Source of the DNA: DATFQI01 sp963816955 | GTDB lineage: Bacteria; Actinomycetota; Thermoleophilia; Solirubrobacterales; Solirubrobacteraceae | Assembly (NCBI GenBank): GCA_963816955.1 | Contig: CAWFME010000011.1 | Coordinates: 1 to 64,000, forward strand | Length of the DNA: 64,000 nt | Reading direction: 5' to 3' | Part shown: in pieces, positions 45,159 to 53,196 of the stretch | Numbering within the stretch: position 1 is the first letter of the stretch | Layout: every line of letters begins with the position of its first letter | Program-made: the position numbers and the translations under genes | The notes under the pieces: generated by a model | Databases searched by the model: none | Told to the model about the DNA's origin: nothing | The model's input: the letters and a program-made list of their open reading frames with translations, nothing else

Positions 45159-45804
45159 AGGTGGCGTGTCCGGCCACGATCAGCAGGTCCTCGTCGGTCT
45201 GGCCGGGAGCGAGCAGGCCGCGAGCCTCGAGCTCGTCGCGGCGGTCGCCGAGCATCGGCCCGAGCGGGCCCCGCCGGCGCTCGAGGAACTGCGGCTCCAG
45301 CCCGGCGGCGGCCATCCGCTCGAGCGTCTCGTCCTCCCCGTTGACGGAGGAGTGCGTGACCACGAGCACCCCGCCGGGCCGCAGGTGCGCGGGCGCCTGT
45401 GCGATCAGCTGGTCCAGGAACGCGCGCCCGCGCGGCCCGGCCTCGGTATGGCGGGCGGGGCCCCGCGACGGCAGCGGGCCGGGCGAGGGGAGGTAGGGCG
45501 GGTTGGAGGAGATCAGGTCGAAGCGGTCGCCGGGGACCGCAGACAGCAGCGGCCCGCGGCGCGTCCGCACGCGAACGCCGTTGAGCCGCGCGTTGATGTG
45601 CGCCGTCCACAGCGCGCGCCGGGAGACGTCGATGGCTGTCACGGATCTGGCCGCAGCGAGCGCGGCCGTGATCGCCAGCGCCCCCGACCCGGTACACACG
45701 TCGGCGACCAGCCCGCGTACCTGGGGCATGCTCCGCACGTGCGCAGCCAGCAGCCAGGTGTCGCTCCGAGGCTCGAAGACCCCGGGTAGCCGGGCGATTC
45801 GCAT
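45157..45804 (-). CDS. HemK/PrmC-type class I methyltransferase
   Basis: 215 residues from ATG 45804. SAM-binding motif I VADVCTGSGALAITAAL, motif II AIDVSRRALWTAHINARLNG, and the glutamine-methyltransferase motif SSNPPYLPSPGPLPS (NPPY). The usual N-terminal helical domain of PrmC is missing, as in the archaeal/eukaryotic HemK2/Mtq2 branch, which methylates Gln in release factors. Similar standalone genes sit next to carboxylate-amine ligase and diiron-oxidase genes in actinobacteria. Its start codon directly abuts that of the divergent ligase gene (CATATG). Confidence 0.85.
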   Translation of the reverse strand: MRIARLPGVFEPRSDTWLLAAHVRSMPQVRGLVADVCTGSGALAITAALAAARSVTAIDVSRRALWTAHINARLNGVRVRTRRGPLLSAVPGDRFDLISSNPPYLPSPGPLPSRGPARHTEAGPRGRAFLDQLIAQAPAHLRPGGVLVVTHSSVNGEDETLERMAAAGLEPQFLERRRGPLGPMLGDRRDELEARGLLAPGQTDEDLLIVAGHAT

Positions 45805-46938
45805 ATGGCCAGCTACCCGAGACCCGTTTCCCAAACGCACGATCCCGCCGCGTTGCGGGAGCGCTTCGACGGCGTCAGTCCGCTGACGGTCGGCCTCGAG
45901 GAGGAGGCGGTGCTCGTCGACCCCGAGACGCTGCTCCCGCTGCCGCGAGCTGCCGCGGTGCTGGAGCGGCTCGGCGGCGACCCGCGCTTCAAGCTCGAGC
46001 TGCCCGCCGCGCAGCTGGAGATCGTGCTCGGGCCCACCGCGACGGTGGCCGAGAGCGCCCGCGCGCTGGCGATCGCGCGGCGTGAGCTGGCCGCGGCGGC
46101 CGAGGACGTCGGGCGCCTGCTGGTCGCCGGCGCGCACCCGCTCGCCGCTCCGCGCGGGGAGCTCAACACGGGCGAGCGGCACGCGGAGATCGCGCGCGAA
46201 TACGGCGCCGTCGCCGAGCTGCAGGGCGTCTGCGCCCTGCAGGTGCACGTCGCGGTCGGCGGCCACGAGCGGACGCTCGGCGTCTACAACGCGCTGCGCT
46301 CGCACCTGCCCGAGCTCGCGGCGCTCGCGGCCAACGCGCCCTACTACGCCGGGGCGGACACCGGCTTGGCTTCCGTGCGGCCGAAGATCTGCGACGTGCT
46401 GCCGCGCCAGGGCGTGCCGCCCGCGCTCGCGAGCTGGGACGAGCTCGCCGCCGGGCTCGCCTGGGGCGAGGCCGCCGGCGCGCTCCCGCTGCCCGGCCGC
46501 TGGTGGTGGGAGCTGCGCCCGCATCCGGTGCACGGGACGCTCGAGCTGCGCGTGCCCGACGCGCAGGCCACGGTGGCCGACGCCGCGGCGGTCGCGGCGT
46601 TCGCGCACGCGCTGGTGGCGTGGCTGGCCGCGCGTCACGACGGCGGGGACCTGCCCGCGCCCGACGCGACCTGGCGGATCGAGGAGAACCGCTGGCAGGC
46701 GTGCCGGCACGGGCTCGACGGCACGTTCGCGGACCTGCGCACGGGCGAGCCGGGGCCCGCACGCGAGCTGCTCGCCGCGCGCATCGAGCAGCTCGCACCC
46801 TTCGCCGTCGCGGTCGGCTGCGAGAGCGAGCTGGACCGGGCGCGCGAGCTGCTGCGCGAGAACGGCGCCGAGCGCCAGCGCCGCGCCGGCGGCCCGCGCG
46901 AGGCGACGCTGCAACTGCTCGGGGGGTACCTCGCATGA
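45805..46938 (+). CDS. Carboxylate-amine ligase (GCS2/YbdK family)
   Basis: 377 residues from ATG 45805. Glutamate-cysteine ligase family 2 fold: PLTVGLEEEAVLVDPETLLP (Mg-ATP binding strand), FKLELPAAQLEIVLGPTATV, LQGVCALQVHVAVGGHERTL, RWWWELRPHPVHGTLELRVP and RIEENRWQACRHGLDG. Members form amide or gamma-glutamyl bonds with ATP; many are not true glutathione enzymes. It overlaps the diiron-type gene by 4 nt, so the two act together. The start is the A immediately following the divergent methyltransferase start, leaving no intergenic DNA. Confidence 0.85.
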   Translation: MASYPRPVSQTHDPAALRERFDGVSPLTVGLEEEAVLVDPETLLPLPRAAAVLERLGGDPRFKLELPAAQLEIVLGPTATVAESARALAIARRELAAAAEDVGRLLVAGAHPLAAPRGELNTGERHAEIAREYGAVAELQGVCALQVHVAVGGHERTLGVYNALRSHLPELAALAANAPYYAGADTGLASVRPKICDVLPRQGVPPALASWDELAAGLAWGEAAGALPLPGRWWWELRPHPVHGTLELRVPDAQATVADAAAVAAFAHALVAWLAARHDGGDLPAPDATWRIEENRWQACRHGLDGTFADLRTGEPGPARELLAARIEQLAPFAVAVGCESELDRARELLRENGAERQRRAGGPREATLQLLGGYLA

Positions 46939-47930
46939 GCCTGCCCGAGCCGCGCGGACCGATCTCGGAGGCGCTGCTGGCCGCGCTCGCCGGCGCGCCC
47001 GGCGACGTCGGGCCGCTCCCCGACGCGAGCGGCCCAGCCGAGGCCGACGAGGACCTGCAGCTCGCGCTGTACTGCTGCTACGAGCTGCACTACCGCGGGC
47101 TCCCCGGCGTCGACGAGCGCTGGGAGTGGGAGCCGTCGCTGATCGCGGCGCGGCGCGCGCTGGAGGCGCCGTTCGAGGCCGCGATCGAGCGCCTGGCCGG
47201 GCGACCGGAGGGCGACTGCGCGCCCGAGGAGATCGACCTGGTCCTGCGCGCTCTCGCCGACGCCGACGAGGCGCCCTCGCTGTCCCGCTTCATCGAGCGC
47301 GAGGCGACCCGCGAGCAACTGCGCGAGCTGCTGATCCACCGCTCGGCGTACCAGCTCAAGGAGGCCGATCCGCACTCGTGGGCGATCCCGCGCCTGTCCG
47401 GCCCCCCGAAGGCCGCGCTCGTCGAGATCCAGGCCGACGAGTACGGCGGCGGCCGGCCCGAGCGCATGCACGCGCGGCTGTTCGCCGGCGCGATGGCGGC
47501 GGTCGGGCTCGACCCCACCTACGGCGCCTACCTGGACAAGCTGCCCGCCCGCACGCTCGCGACCGTGAACCTGATGTCGCTGTTCGGACTGCACCGCCGC
47601 CTGCGCGGCGCGGTCGTGGGCCACCTCGCCCTGTTCGAGATGACGTCCTCGCTGCCCAACGCGCGCTACGCGCGCGGCATCCGGCGGCTCGGGTTCGACG
47701 ACCCCGCGGCGACCGGCTTCTTCGACGAGCACGTGGAGGCCGACGCGGTGCACGAGAACATCGCGGCGGTCGACCTCGCCGGCGGGCTGGCCCGCCAGGA
47801 GCCCGCGCTCACGGGCCAGATCCTCTGGGGCGCCCGCGCGCTGCTCGCGGTCGAGGGCGCGTGGGCGTGCGAGCTGCTCGGCGCCTGGGAGGCCGGCGCG
47901 AGCTCGCTCAGGTCTCCGGTGGCGGCGTAG
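46935..47930 (+). CDS. Iron-containing redox enzyme (haem-oxygenase-like diiron oxidase family)
   Basis: 331 residues from ATG 46935. Helical protein of the iron-containing redox enzyme family. Candidate metal ligands follow the family pattern: QLALYCCYELHYRGLPGVDE (E, H), IHRSAYQLKEADPHSWAIPR, LVEIQADEYGGGRPERMHAR (E, D, E, H) and a late FDEHVEADAVHENIAAVDLA (H, D, H). Characterised relatives oxidise amino acids or fatty acids using a labile diiron centre (for example UndA, BesC, SznF). Coupling to an amide ligase suggests oxidation of a ligated amino acid; product unknown. Confidence 0.8.
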   Translation: MSLPEPRGPISEALLAALAGAPGDVGPLPDASGPAEADEDLQLALYCCYELHYRGLPGVDERWEWEPSLIAARRALEAPFEAAIERLAGRPEGDCAPEEIDLVLRALADADEAPSLSRFIEREATREQLRELLIHRSAYQLKEADPHSWAIPRLSGPPKAALVEIQADEYGGGRPERMHARLFAGAMAAVGLDPTYGAYLDKLPARTLATVNLMSLFGLHRRLRGAVVGHLALFEMTSSLPNARYARGIRRLGFDDPAATGFFDEHVEADAVHENIAAVDLAGGLARQEPALTGQILWGARALLAVEGAWACELLGAWEAGASSLRSPVAA

Positions 47931-48150
47931 GCCGCGAGCGGTCCTCGGCCCCGCTCGGCGCGCTGAAGCGGACGAGCTTGTGGGTGCCGTCGCAGAACGG
48001 CCGCACGCGTGAGCGCCCGCAGCGGCAGAGCGCGACCGTGCGCCGGTCGACGTCGATCTCCCGCCCGTCCTGGTCGACGATCCGGACGGGCCCGCGGACC
48101 ACGAGCGGGCCGTCGCGGTACGGGGTGATCACGGTCGGAGCGCGGTCCAT
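47908..48150 (-). CDS. CDGSH iron-sulfur protein
   Basis: 80 residues from ATG 48150. The [2Fe-2S] site reads CRCGRSRVRPFCDGTH, with three Cys and one His as in mitoNEET-type CDGSH domains. An N-terminal strand pattern (GPLVVRGPVRIVDQDGREID) precedes it. It converges on the diiron gene and overlaps it by 23 nt. CDGSH genes frequently accompany this diiron family in actinobacteria, so it is a plausible electron donor. Confidence 0.9.
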   Translation of the reverse strand: MDRAPTVITPYRDGPLVVRGPVRIVDQDGREIDVDRRTVALCRCGRSRVRPFCDGTHKLVRFSAPSGAEDRSRPTPPPET

Positions 48151-48201
48151 GCCACGGCGTACCCGCTGCGGCGCGTTTCGCGAACCTGGCGCGGGGGCAG
48201 C

Positions 48202-48396
48202 ATGGGGGGCATGGAAGGCGGCGTCGGCATCATCCTCCTGCTCGGCATCGTCGTCGTGGTGGGATTCGCCATCGCGATGTACGTCACGGGCGGCGCGCTG
48301 CTGTCAGGCTCGCGCAAGGGCGAGACCCCGCCGCGCGAGAAGGCCGATCCGACGGATCGCAGCGACGTCTACGCCCATCACGACGAGCTGCGTTAG
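48202..48396 (+). CDS. Small single-pass membrane protein
   Basis: 64 residues from ATG 48202 (or ATG 48211). One long hydrophobic helix (GIILLLGIVVVVGFAIAMYV) near the N-terminus, followed by a charged hydrophilic tail ending DRSDVYAHHDELR. No family. Spaced 39 bp before the next gene, same strand. Confidence 0.55.
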   Translation: MGGMEGGVGIILLLGIVVVVGFAIAMYVTGGALLSGSRKGETPPREKADPTDRSDVYAHHDELR

Positions 48397-48435
48397 GGCG
48401 CCGGCGGGTTGCCCGCGGGCGACCTAGGAGCGACG

Positions 48436-48774
48436 ATGACCGCCGTGGGAGCCTCCGACGAGCAGGTCGCGCTGAACGAGACCACGTTCCGCGAGGTCAA
48501 CGAGGGCATCGAGGCGGGACGCAGCGAGCGCCAGGGTCGCGTGCCGTTCGTGTGCGAGTGCGGCGAGGTCGGGTGCAACGAGATCGTGGAGGTGACGCTG
48601 CCCGAGTACGAGGAGGTGCGCGCCGAGTCGCGGCGCTTCCTCGTCAGCCCGGGCCACGGCGCGCCGTTCGACGAGAAGCTGCAGGAGAACGACCGCTACG
48701 CCGTGGTGCGCAAGCCGGACGGGCCGCTGGGCGACATCGCCGAGCGCACGGACCCGCGGGCGGAGGGCGGATGA
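48436..48774 (+). CDS. Conserved hypothetical protein with CxCGxxGC motif
   Basis: 112 residues from ATG 48436. The central RVPFVCECGEVGCNEIVEVT holds three closely spaced cysteines, which may bind a metal; flanking sequence is helical before (ALNETTFREVNEGIEAGRSE) and a strand with YEEVRAESRRFLVSPGH after. This layout is found in small actinobacterial proteins of unknown function, often near stress-sigma regulators. Overlaps the following anti-sigma kinase gene by 4 nt, suggesting a shared role. Confidence 0.7.
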   Translation: MTAVGASDEQVALNETTFREVNEGIEAGRSERQGRVPFVCECGEVGCNEIVEVTLPEYEEVRAESRRFLVSPGHGAPFDEKLQENDRYAVVRKPDGPLGDIAERTDPRAEGG

Positions 48775-49172
48775 CGCCGGAGCCCGCGATCGTCCCGTGC
48801 CTGGCGCTCGAGCTCCCGGCCCGCCCGGAGAGCGTGCGCGAGGTGCGCCGGCGCGTGCGCGAGTTCGCGGCCGAGCACGGCGCGGAGGGCGGCGTGCTGT
48901 CCGCGATCGAGCTGGCGGCCAGCGAGGCGGCCTCCAACGCCGTGGTGCACGCCTATGGCGGCCGGGCAGGCATGCTGCGCGTCGAGGCGGACGTCGAGGG
49001 GGGCGAGTTCGAGCTGGTGGTCGCCGACGACGGCTGCGGCTTCACCGGGATCCCGTCGCCCGGGCTCGGCCTCGGGCTGGCGTTCGTCCGCTGGGCCGCG
49101 TGCGCGTTCGAGATCCGCGACCGCCCGCTGGGCGGCGTCGAGGTCTGGGCGCGCTTCCCGCTCGCGGGCTGA
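48771..49172 (+). CDS. Anti-sigma factor/serine kinase (RsbW-like GHKL ATPase)
   Basis: 133 residues from ATG 48771. GHKL ATPase motifs: IELAASEAASNAVVHAYGGR (N-box), FELVVADDGCGFTG (G1) and GLGLGLAFVRWAACAFEI (G2). Single-domain proteins of this kind bind alternative sigma factors and phosphorylate anti-anti-sigma partners. It faces a SigB/SigF-type sigma gene 3 nt away on the other strand, which is the probable target. Coupled with the upstream CxCG gene. Confidence 0.85.
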   Translation: MTPEPAIVPCLALELPARPESVREVRRRVREFAAEHGAEGGVLSAIELAASEAASNAVVHAYGGRAGMLRVEADVEGGEFELVVADDGCGFTGIPSPGLGLGLAFVRWAACAFEIRDRPLGGVEVWARFPLAG

Positions 49173-49175
49173 GCT

Positions 49176-49952
49176 TCAGGCGGCGCTGCGGCGGGGCGCC
49201 GGGAGCGCGTCGCCGTCGAGCTGCTCCGCGAGCGCGCCGAGCGCGTCCCGCAACAGCCGCGACACGTGCATCTGAGAGAGCCCGACCCGCTCCGCGATGT
49301 CGCGCTGGGTGAGGTCCTCCTCGAAGCGCAGGCGCACGAGCTCGCGATCGCGCGCGCCGAGGCAGCGCGTGAGCATCTCCAGCGAGATGCCGCCCTCGGC
49401 CTCGTCGAGCGATCGGTCGTCGGCGCCGAAGCGGTCGGCCATCGTCGCGCCGTCCTCGTCGGCGGAGCCCAGCTGGCGGTCGAGCGAGTCGGGGTACTGG
49501 GCGGCGGCGGCGTAGCGGGCCTCGAGCAGGCGCTCGACGTCCGTGCCCAGCAGCTCGGCGAGCTCGGCGGCGGTCGGCGCGCGGCCCTCGCGCCGCTCGT
49601 AGGTCTCGGCGGTGTCGCGCGCCTCGGCCGCCAGCTCCTTCAGCGAGCGCGGCACCCGCACGGACCACGTGCGGTCGCGGAAGTGGCGCCGGATCTCGCC
49701 GAGGATCGTCGGGACGGCGAAGCTCGAGAACGCCGTGCCCGATGCGGGGTCGTAGCGGTCGATCGCGCCGAGCAGCCCGATCGAGCCGACCTGGACGAGG
49801 TCCTCCAGCGGCTCGCTGGCGCGGCCGTAGCGGCGCGCGAGATGGCGCACGAGCGGGAGGTAGCGCTCGACGAGCGCTTCGCGCGCCCCGGGCACGCCGG
49901 CATGCAGCCTCGCGAACGCGGCCCGCTCCTCGCGCTGTCGATCACGGTCCAA
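49176..49952 (-). CDS. SigB/SigF/SigG-type RNA polymerase sigma factor
   Basis: 258 residues from TTG 49952, which has GGGGG upstream; GTG 49997 would add 15 residues. Region 2: ALVERYLPLVRHLARRYGRA, LEDLVQVGSIGLLGAIDRYD, FSSFAVPTILGEIRRHFRDR; region 3: RVPRSLKELAAEARDTAETY; region 4: LGARDRELVRLRFEEDLTQR and DIAERVGLSQMHVSRLLRDA. This is a general-stress/sporulation-type sigma. It converges with an anti-sigma kinase gene; regulation by partner switching is likely, though no anti-anti-sigma (STAS) gene is in the window. Confidence 0.9.
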   Translation of the reverse strand: MDRDRQREERAAFARLHAGVPGAREALVERYLPLVRHLARRYGRASEPLEDLVQVGSIGLLGAIDRYDPASGTAFSSFAVPTILGEIRRHFRDRTWSVRVPRSLKELAAEARDTAETYERREGRAPTAAELAELLGTDVERLLEARYAAAAQYPDSLDRQLGSADEDGATMADRFGADDRSLDEAEGGISLEMLTRCLGARDRELVRLRFEEDLTQRDIAERVGLSQMHVSRLLRDALGALAEQLDGDALPAPRRSAA

Positions 49953-50042
49953 GTGGTGCCCCCGTGACCCTGGTACCTGACTTCGGCGGGCCGTCACACC
50001 GCCGAATGGGCGGAGGCGTCCTGACGCTGACCGCAGCTGCGC

Positions 50043-51560
50043 TCAGACGCGCCTGATTCGCCGCTCGCGCAGGGCCGTGCGCGCCGCCGCGTAGCCAGGC
50101 ACGCCGTGGACGGCGCCGCCCGGGAAGGTCGACGCGCTGCCGAGGTAGAGCCCGCGCACGGGCGTGCGGTAGGGCGACAGCGTCGGCACGGGGCGGAAGA
50201 CGACCTGGTCGAGCTCGTAGGAGCCCGCGCCGACGTCGCCGTCCACCAGATTGCGGTCGCGCCGCTCGAGCTCCGCCGGGCCCATCACGTGGCGGGCGAG
50301 GATGCGGTCGCGGAAGCCGGGGGCGAAGCGCTCGACCTGCGCCTCCATGCGCTCGACGTGGCGGTCGGTCTCGCCGGCCCAGTCGGCCTCCCGCGGTCCG
50401 TGCGTGTACGCCCACGCCGTGTGCTGCCCGGCCGGCGCCCGGCTCGGGTCGGCGATCGATTGCTGGCCGAGCAGCATGAACGGGCGCTCGTGCAGTGCGG
50501 CGCCGGTCGGGGCGAGCGCGTCGAGCACCTCGCCGGCGGGGCCGCCCACGTGCACCGTGCCCGCGTCGCGCGCGCCGGCGGCCGTCCACGGGATCGGGCC
50601 CGACAGCGCCCAGTCGACCTTGAGCGTGGCCGGCCCGGGGCGGTAGGCGCGCAGATGGCGGGCGTAGCGGGCATCGAGCGCGTCGCCGGCCAGCCGCAGC
50701 AGGCCGTCGGGCGTGACGTCGGCCACGACGATCCGCGCCGCGATGCGCTCCTCGCCGGCGACCTCGACTCCGCGGGCGCGACCGCGCTCCACCTGCACGC
50801 GCGTGACCGGCGCGCCCGTGCGCACCCGGCCGCCGAGCGACTCCAGGTAGGCCGTCATCGCCCGCGCGAGCGCGCCGGCGCCGCCCTCGGGGCTCGGCCA
50901 GCCCACGCAGTGGCCCATCACGTTCAGGTGCGCTGCGGCGATCGCGCTGCCGGCGCCGTGCGGTGGGACGTCGCCGTGCATCGCCGACCCGAACAGCCAC
51001 GCCTTGGAACCCTCGTGGGCGAACAGCCGGTCGGCGAGCGCGGCGGCCGGCATGATCACGAGCTTCGTCCAGTCCAGGGTGCCGGCGAGCCGGTGCGCGG
51101 CGAGCGTGCGCACGGCGCCGCGCACGGGCGGGAAGGGGGCGAGCATCACGTCGCGCCAGGCGCCCCAGTGCTTCAGGTAGGGGCGCACGAACTCCAGCCA
51201 TGCCGCGCCGTCGCCCGGGTGCAGGGCGTCCAGCGAGGCGGCGGTCTCCTCGGGATCGCGGGCCAGCACCGCCGCGCGGCCGTCGTCGAGCGGGTGGGCG
51301 TAACAGTGGCGCGGGTGCGTCCAGCGCAGACCGTGGCGCTCGAGCGGCCAGCGGTCGAACACCGGCGACGCCGCCGTGGCGGGATACACGGCCGAGAAAA
51401 CGTCGTGGTGGAAGCCGGGGAGTGTCAGCTCCTCCGTCGCGACGGCGCCGCCGGAGCGGTCGGCCGCCTCCAGCACCGTGACCCCGACGCCCGCGCGGGC
51501 GAGCGTGATCGCGGCGGCGAGGCCGTTGGGCCCGCTCCCGACGACGACCGCTTCGCTCAT
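50043..51560 (-). CDS. FAD-dependent oxidoreductase (phytoene desaturase/PYROXD2-like)
   Basis: 505 residues from ATG 51560. N-terminal FAD-binding fold VVVGSGPNGLAAAITLARAG with VTVLEAADRSGG; central helical substrate domain; C-terminal FAD motif PVRGLYLGSASTFPGGAVHG with VPGYAAARTAL. The overall pattern is that of the NAD(P)/FAD-dependent oxidoreductases related to phytoene desaturase. There is no other carotenoid gene nearby, so the substrate is unknown. It is the last gene of a three-gene transcript (SRPBCC, SDR, oxidoreductase); its ATG overlaps the SDR stop by 4 nt. Confidence 0.85.
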   Translation of the reverse strand: MSEAVVVGSGPNGLAAAITLARAGVGVTVLEAADRSGGAVATEELTLPGFHHDVFSAVYPATAASPVFDRWPLERHGLRWTHPRHCYAHPLDDGRAAVLARDPEETAASLDALHPGDGAAWLEFVRPYLKHWGAWRDVMLAPFPPVRGAVRTLAAHRLAGTLDWTKLVIMPAAALADRLFAHEGSKAWLFGSAMHGDVPPHGAGSAIAAAHLNVMGHCVGWPSPEGGAGALARAMTAYLESLGGRVRTGAPVTRVQVERGRARGVEVAGEERIAARIVVADVTPDGLLRLAGDALDARYARHLRAYRPGPATLKVDWALSGPIPWTAAGARDAGTVHVGGPAGEVLDALAPTGAALHERPFMLLGQQSIADPSRAPAGQHTAWAYTHGPREADWAGETDRHVERMEAQVERFAPGFRDRILARHVMGPAELERRDRNLVDGDVGAGSYELDQVVFRPVPTLSPYRTPVRGLYLGSASTFPGGAVHGVPGYAAARTALRERRIRRV

Positions 51561-52360
51561 CCGCCGCGCGGCCGGAAGACCCGCTCCACGAGCGGCAGGC
51601 CGACCCCGTGGGGGGCGTGGCGGGAGATCACGGCCTGGATCCGGGCGAGCGGCTTGGGCACGACCACGCGCTTGTTGCGGCGCGCGCCGTCGAGCCCGAT
51701 CCGCACGACCTCGTCCGGGTGCAGCCAGGCGATCCGCGGGACGCGCTCGACGGGATGGTCGGTCTTCTCGAACAGCTCGGTGTGGACCGGCGGCGGGCAG
51801 AGGGCCGTGACGTGGACCCCGTGACGGCGGACCTCCTGGTGGACGGCTTCGGCGAACGCGAGCGCGTGCGCCTTCGCGGCCGAGTAGCCCGCGGAGTGCG
51901 GCAGCGGCTGGATGGCCGCGGTCGACGCGACGACCACCACGGCGCCCTGGCCGCGCTCGACCATCGCCGGCAGGAAGCGGCGGGTCAGCTCGATCGGCGC
52001 CTCGCACAGCAGCCGGACCTGGCGCAGCTCGGCGTCGAGCTCGGACTCGTGGAACGGGCCGCCCGTGGCGAACCCGGCATTGTTGACGAGCACGTCGACG
52101 CGCAGCCCGGCGTCGGCGATCCGGCCCGGGAGCGAGGCGCGGGCGTCCGCGTCGGTGAGGTCGCACGGGAACGCCTGGGCGCGCACGCCGTAGCGGGTGC
52201 TCAGCTCGGCGGCGAGCGCCTGCAGGCGGTCGCCGCGCCGGGCGACGAGCGAGACGCCGTGGCCGGCCCGTGCGAGCTGGCGCGCGAACTCGTCGCCGAT
52301 GCCCGAGGAGGCGCCCGTGACGAGCGCCGTGCCGTTCGCGGAGGGGGCGGGGAAGCCCAT
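51557..52360 (-). CDS. Short-chain dehydrogenase/reductase
   Basis: 267 residues from ATG 52360. Classical SDR: TALVTGASSGIGDEFARQLA (TGxxxGIG cofactor loop), DVLVNNAGFATGGPF (NNAG), VVVVASTAAIQPLPHSAGYS with the YSAAK catalytic Tyr-Lys, and a CPPPVHTELFEKTDHP loop after strand 6. The TGASSGIG with an Arg-rich loop (LVARRGDRL) favours NADP(H). Substrate unknown; it shares a transcript with the SRPBCC and FAD enzyme genes. Confidence 0.9.
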   Translation of the reverse strand: MGFPAPSANGTALVTGASSGIGDEFARQLARAGHGVSLVARRGDRLQALAAELSTRYGVRAQAFPCDLTDADARASLPGRIADAGLRVDVLVNNAGFATGGPFHESELDAELRQVRLLCEAPIELTRRFLPAMVERGQGAVVVVASTAAIQPLPHSAGYSAAKAHALAFAEAVHQEVRRHGVHVTALCPPPVHTELFEKTDHPVERVPRIAWLHPDEVVRIGLDGARRNKRVVVPKPLARIQAVISRHAPHGVGLPLVERVFRPRGG

Positions 52361-52362
52361 GG

Positions 52363-52806
52363 TCAGCCCTTCCCGTTCTTCTTCAGCGCGAGCTGCTCGA
52401 TCCGCGCCAGCGACTCGGCGTTGCGCACCCAGGTGAGCGCCTGCAGCGGCGGGAAGTAGGTGAGCGGCTTCTGCACGCCGGCCGGATTCTCGGTGATCGT
52501 CACGCACGTGCCGCCACGCTCCGGCTCCAGCTCGATCTCGACCTTCGCGACGCCGAGCGGGCGGGCCTTGGCCCTCAGCACGAGCCGGCGCGGGGGATCG
52601 GCCGAGAGGCTCTCCGTGTGGTCGTCGATCGTCAGCGGCCCGACGCCGACGGTGTGGTGGAAGCGCGAGCCGGCCTTGGGCCAGCCCGGGTCGGCGTCGC
52701 GGATGCGCTTGGAGCCGACGACCCAGTAGGCGTAGCTGTCGGGGTCGGCGAGCACGCGCCAGACGGTTTCGGGTGGAGCGGGGATGAAGCGTCGATTCGT
52801 GGCCAC
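52363..52806 (-). CDS. SRPBCC-family protein (polyketide cyclase/START-like)
   Basis: 147 residues from GTG 52806. START-like fold: NRRFIPAPPETVWRVLADPD followed by SYAYWVVGSKRIRDADPGWP, GSRFHHTVGVGPLTIDDHTE, RRLVLRAKARPLGVAKVEIE and a long terminal helix AESLARIEQLALKK. First gene of the operon that runs to 50043 (2 nt gap to the SDR). Such proteins carry hydrophobic ligands, which fits its oxidoreductase neighbours. Divergent from the small gene at 52846. Confidence 0.85.
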   Translation of the reverse strand: MATNRRFIPAPPETVWRVLADPDSYAYWVVGSKRIRDADPGWPKAGSRFHHTVGVGPLTIDDHTESLSADPPRRLVLRAKARPLGVAKVEIELEPERGGTCVTITENPAGVQKPLTYFPPLQALTWVRNAESLARIEQLALKKNGKG

Positions 52807-52845
52807 GGGCAGGGCTTACCCACGCCGCCGTGGCACGATCCCACG

Positions 52846-53190
52846 ATGGCGAAATACTCCGTCAACGATCGCGCCGTCGAGCACGCCCTCGAGCTGATCG
52901 CCAAGCGCCGGTACGTGCTGGACTCCAACTGGGGCGAGGCGCAGCCCCGCGCGGCGGACGAGAACACCTACCTCGAGCGCCACTCCTGGGAGGAGTACGC
53001 CGCCTGGCACCTCGGCCTCACCGAGGGCGCCAAGGACGGCACGAAGGCCCGCTACGCGTTCGTGCTCGGCGACTTCCGGCGCATCCACCGGATGGGGATC
53101 GTCTCCTGCCACTACCGCGCCGCCGAGTGGCGCCACAAGGAGATCGAGCTGGCGGCCCACGACCTGCTGCAGGCGCTGGACAACGCCTGA
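52846..53190 (+). CDS. Conserved hypothetical protein
   Basis: 114 residues from ATG 52846. Sequence AVEHALELIAKRRYVLDSNW, YLERHSWEEYAAWHLGLTEG, ARYAFVLGDFRRIHRMGIVS and CHYRAAEWRHKEIELAAHDL. The KARYAFVYGDFRRVHR-type pattern occurs in short proteins across actinobacteria and proteobacteria with no assigned function. Seven bp before the beta-galactosidase start, probably by chance of packing. Intact. Confidence 0.7.
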   Translation: MAKYSVNDRAVEHALELIAKRRYVLDSNWGEAQPRAADENTYLERHSWEEYAAWHLGLTEGAKDGTKARYAFVLGDFRRIHRMGIVSCHYRAAEWRHKEIELAAHDLLQALDNA

Positions 53191-53196
53191 TCGGTG

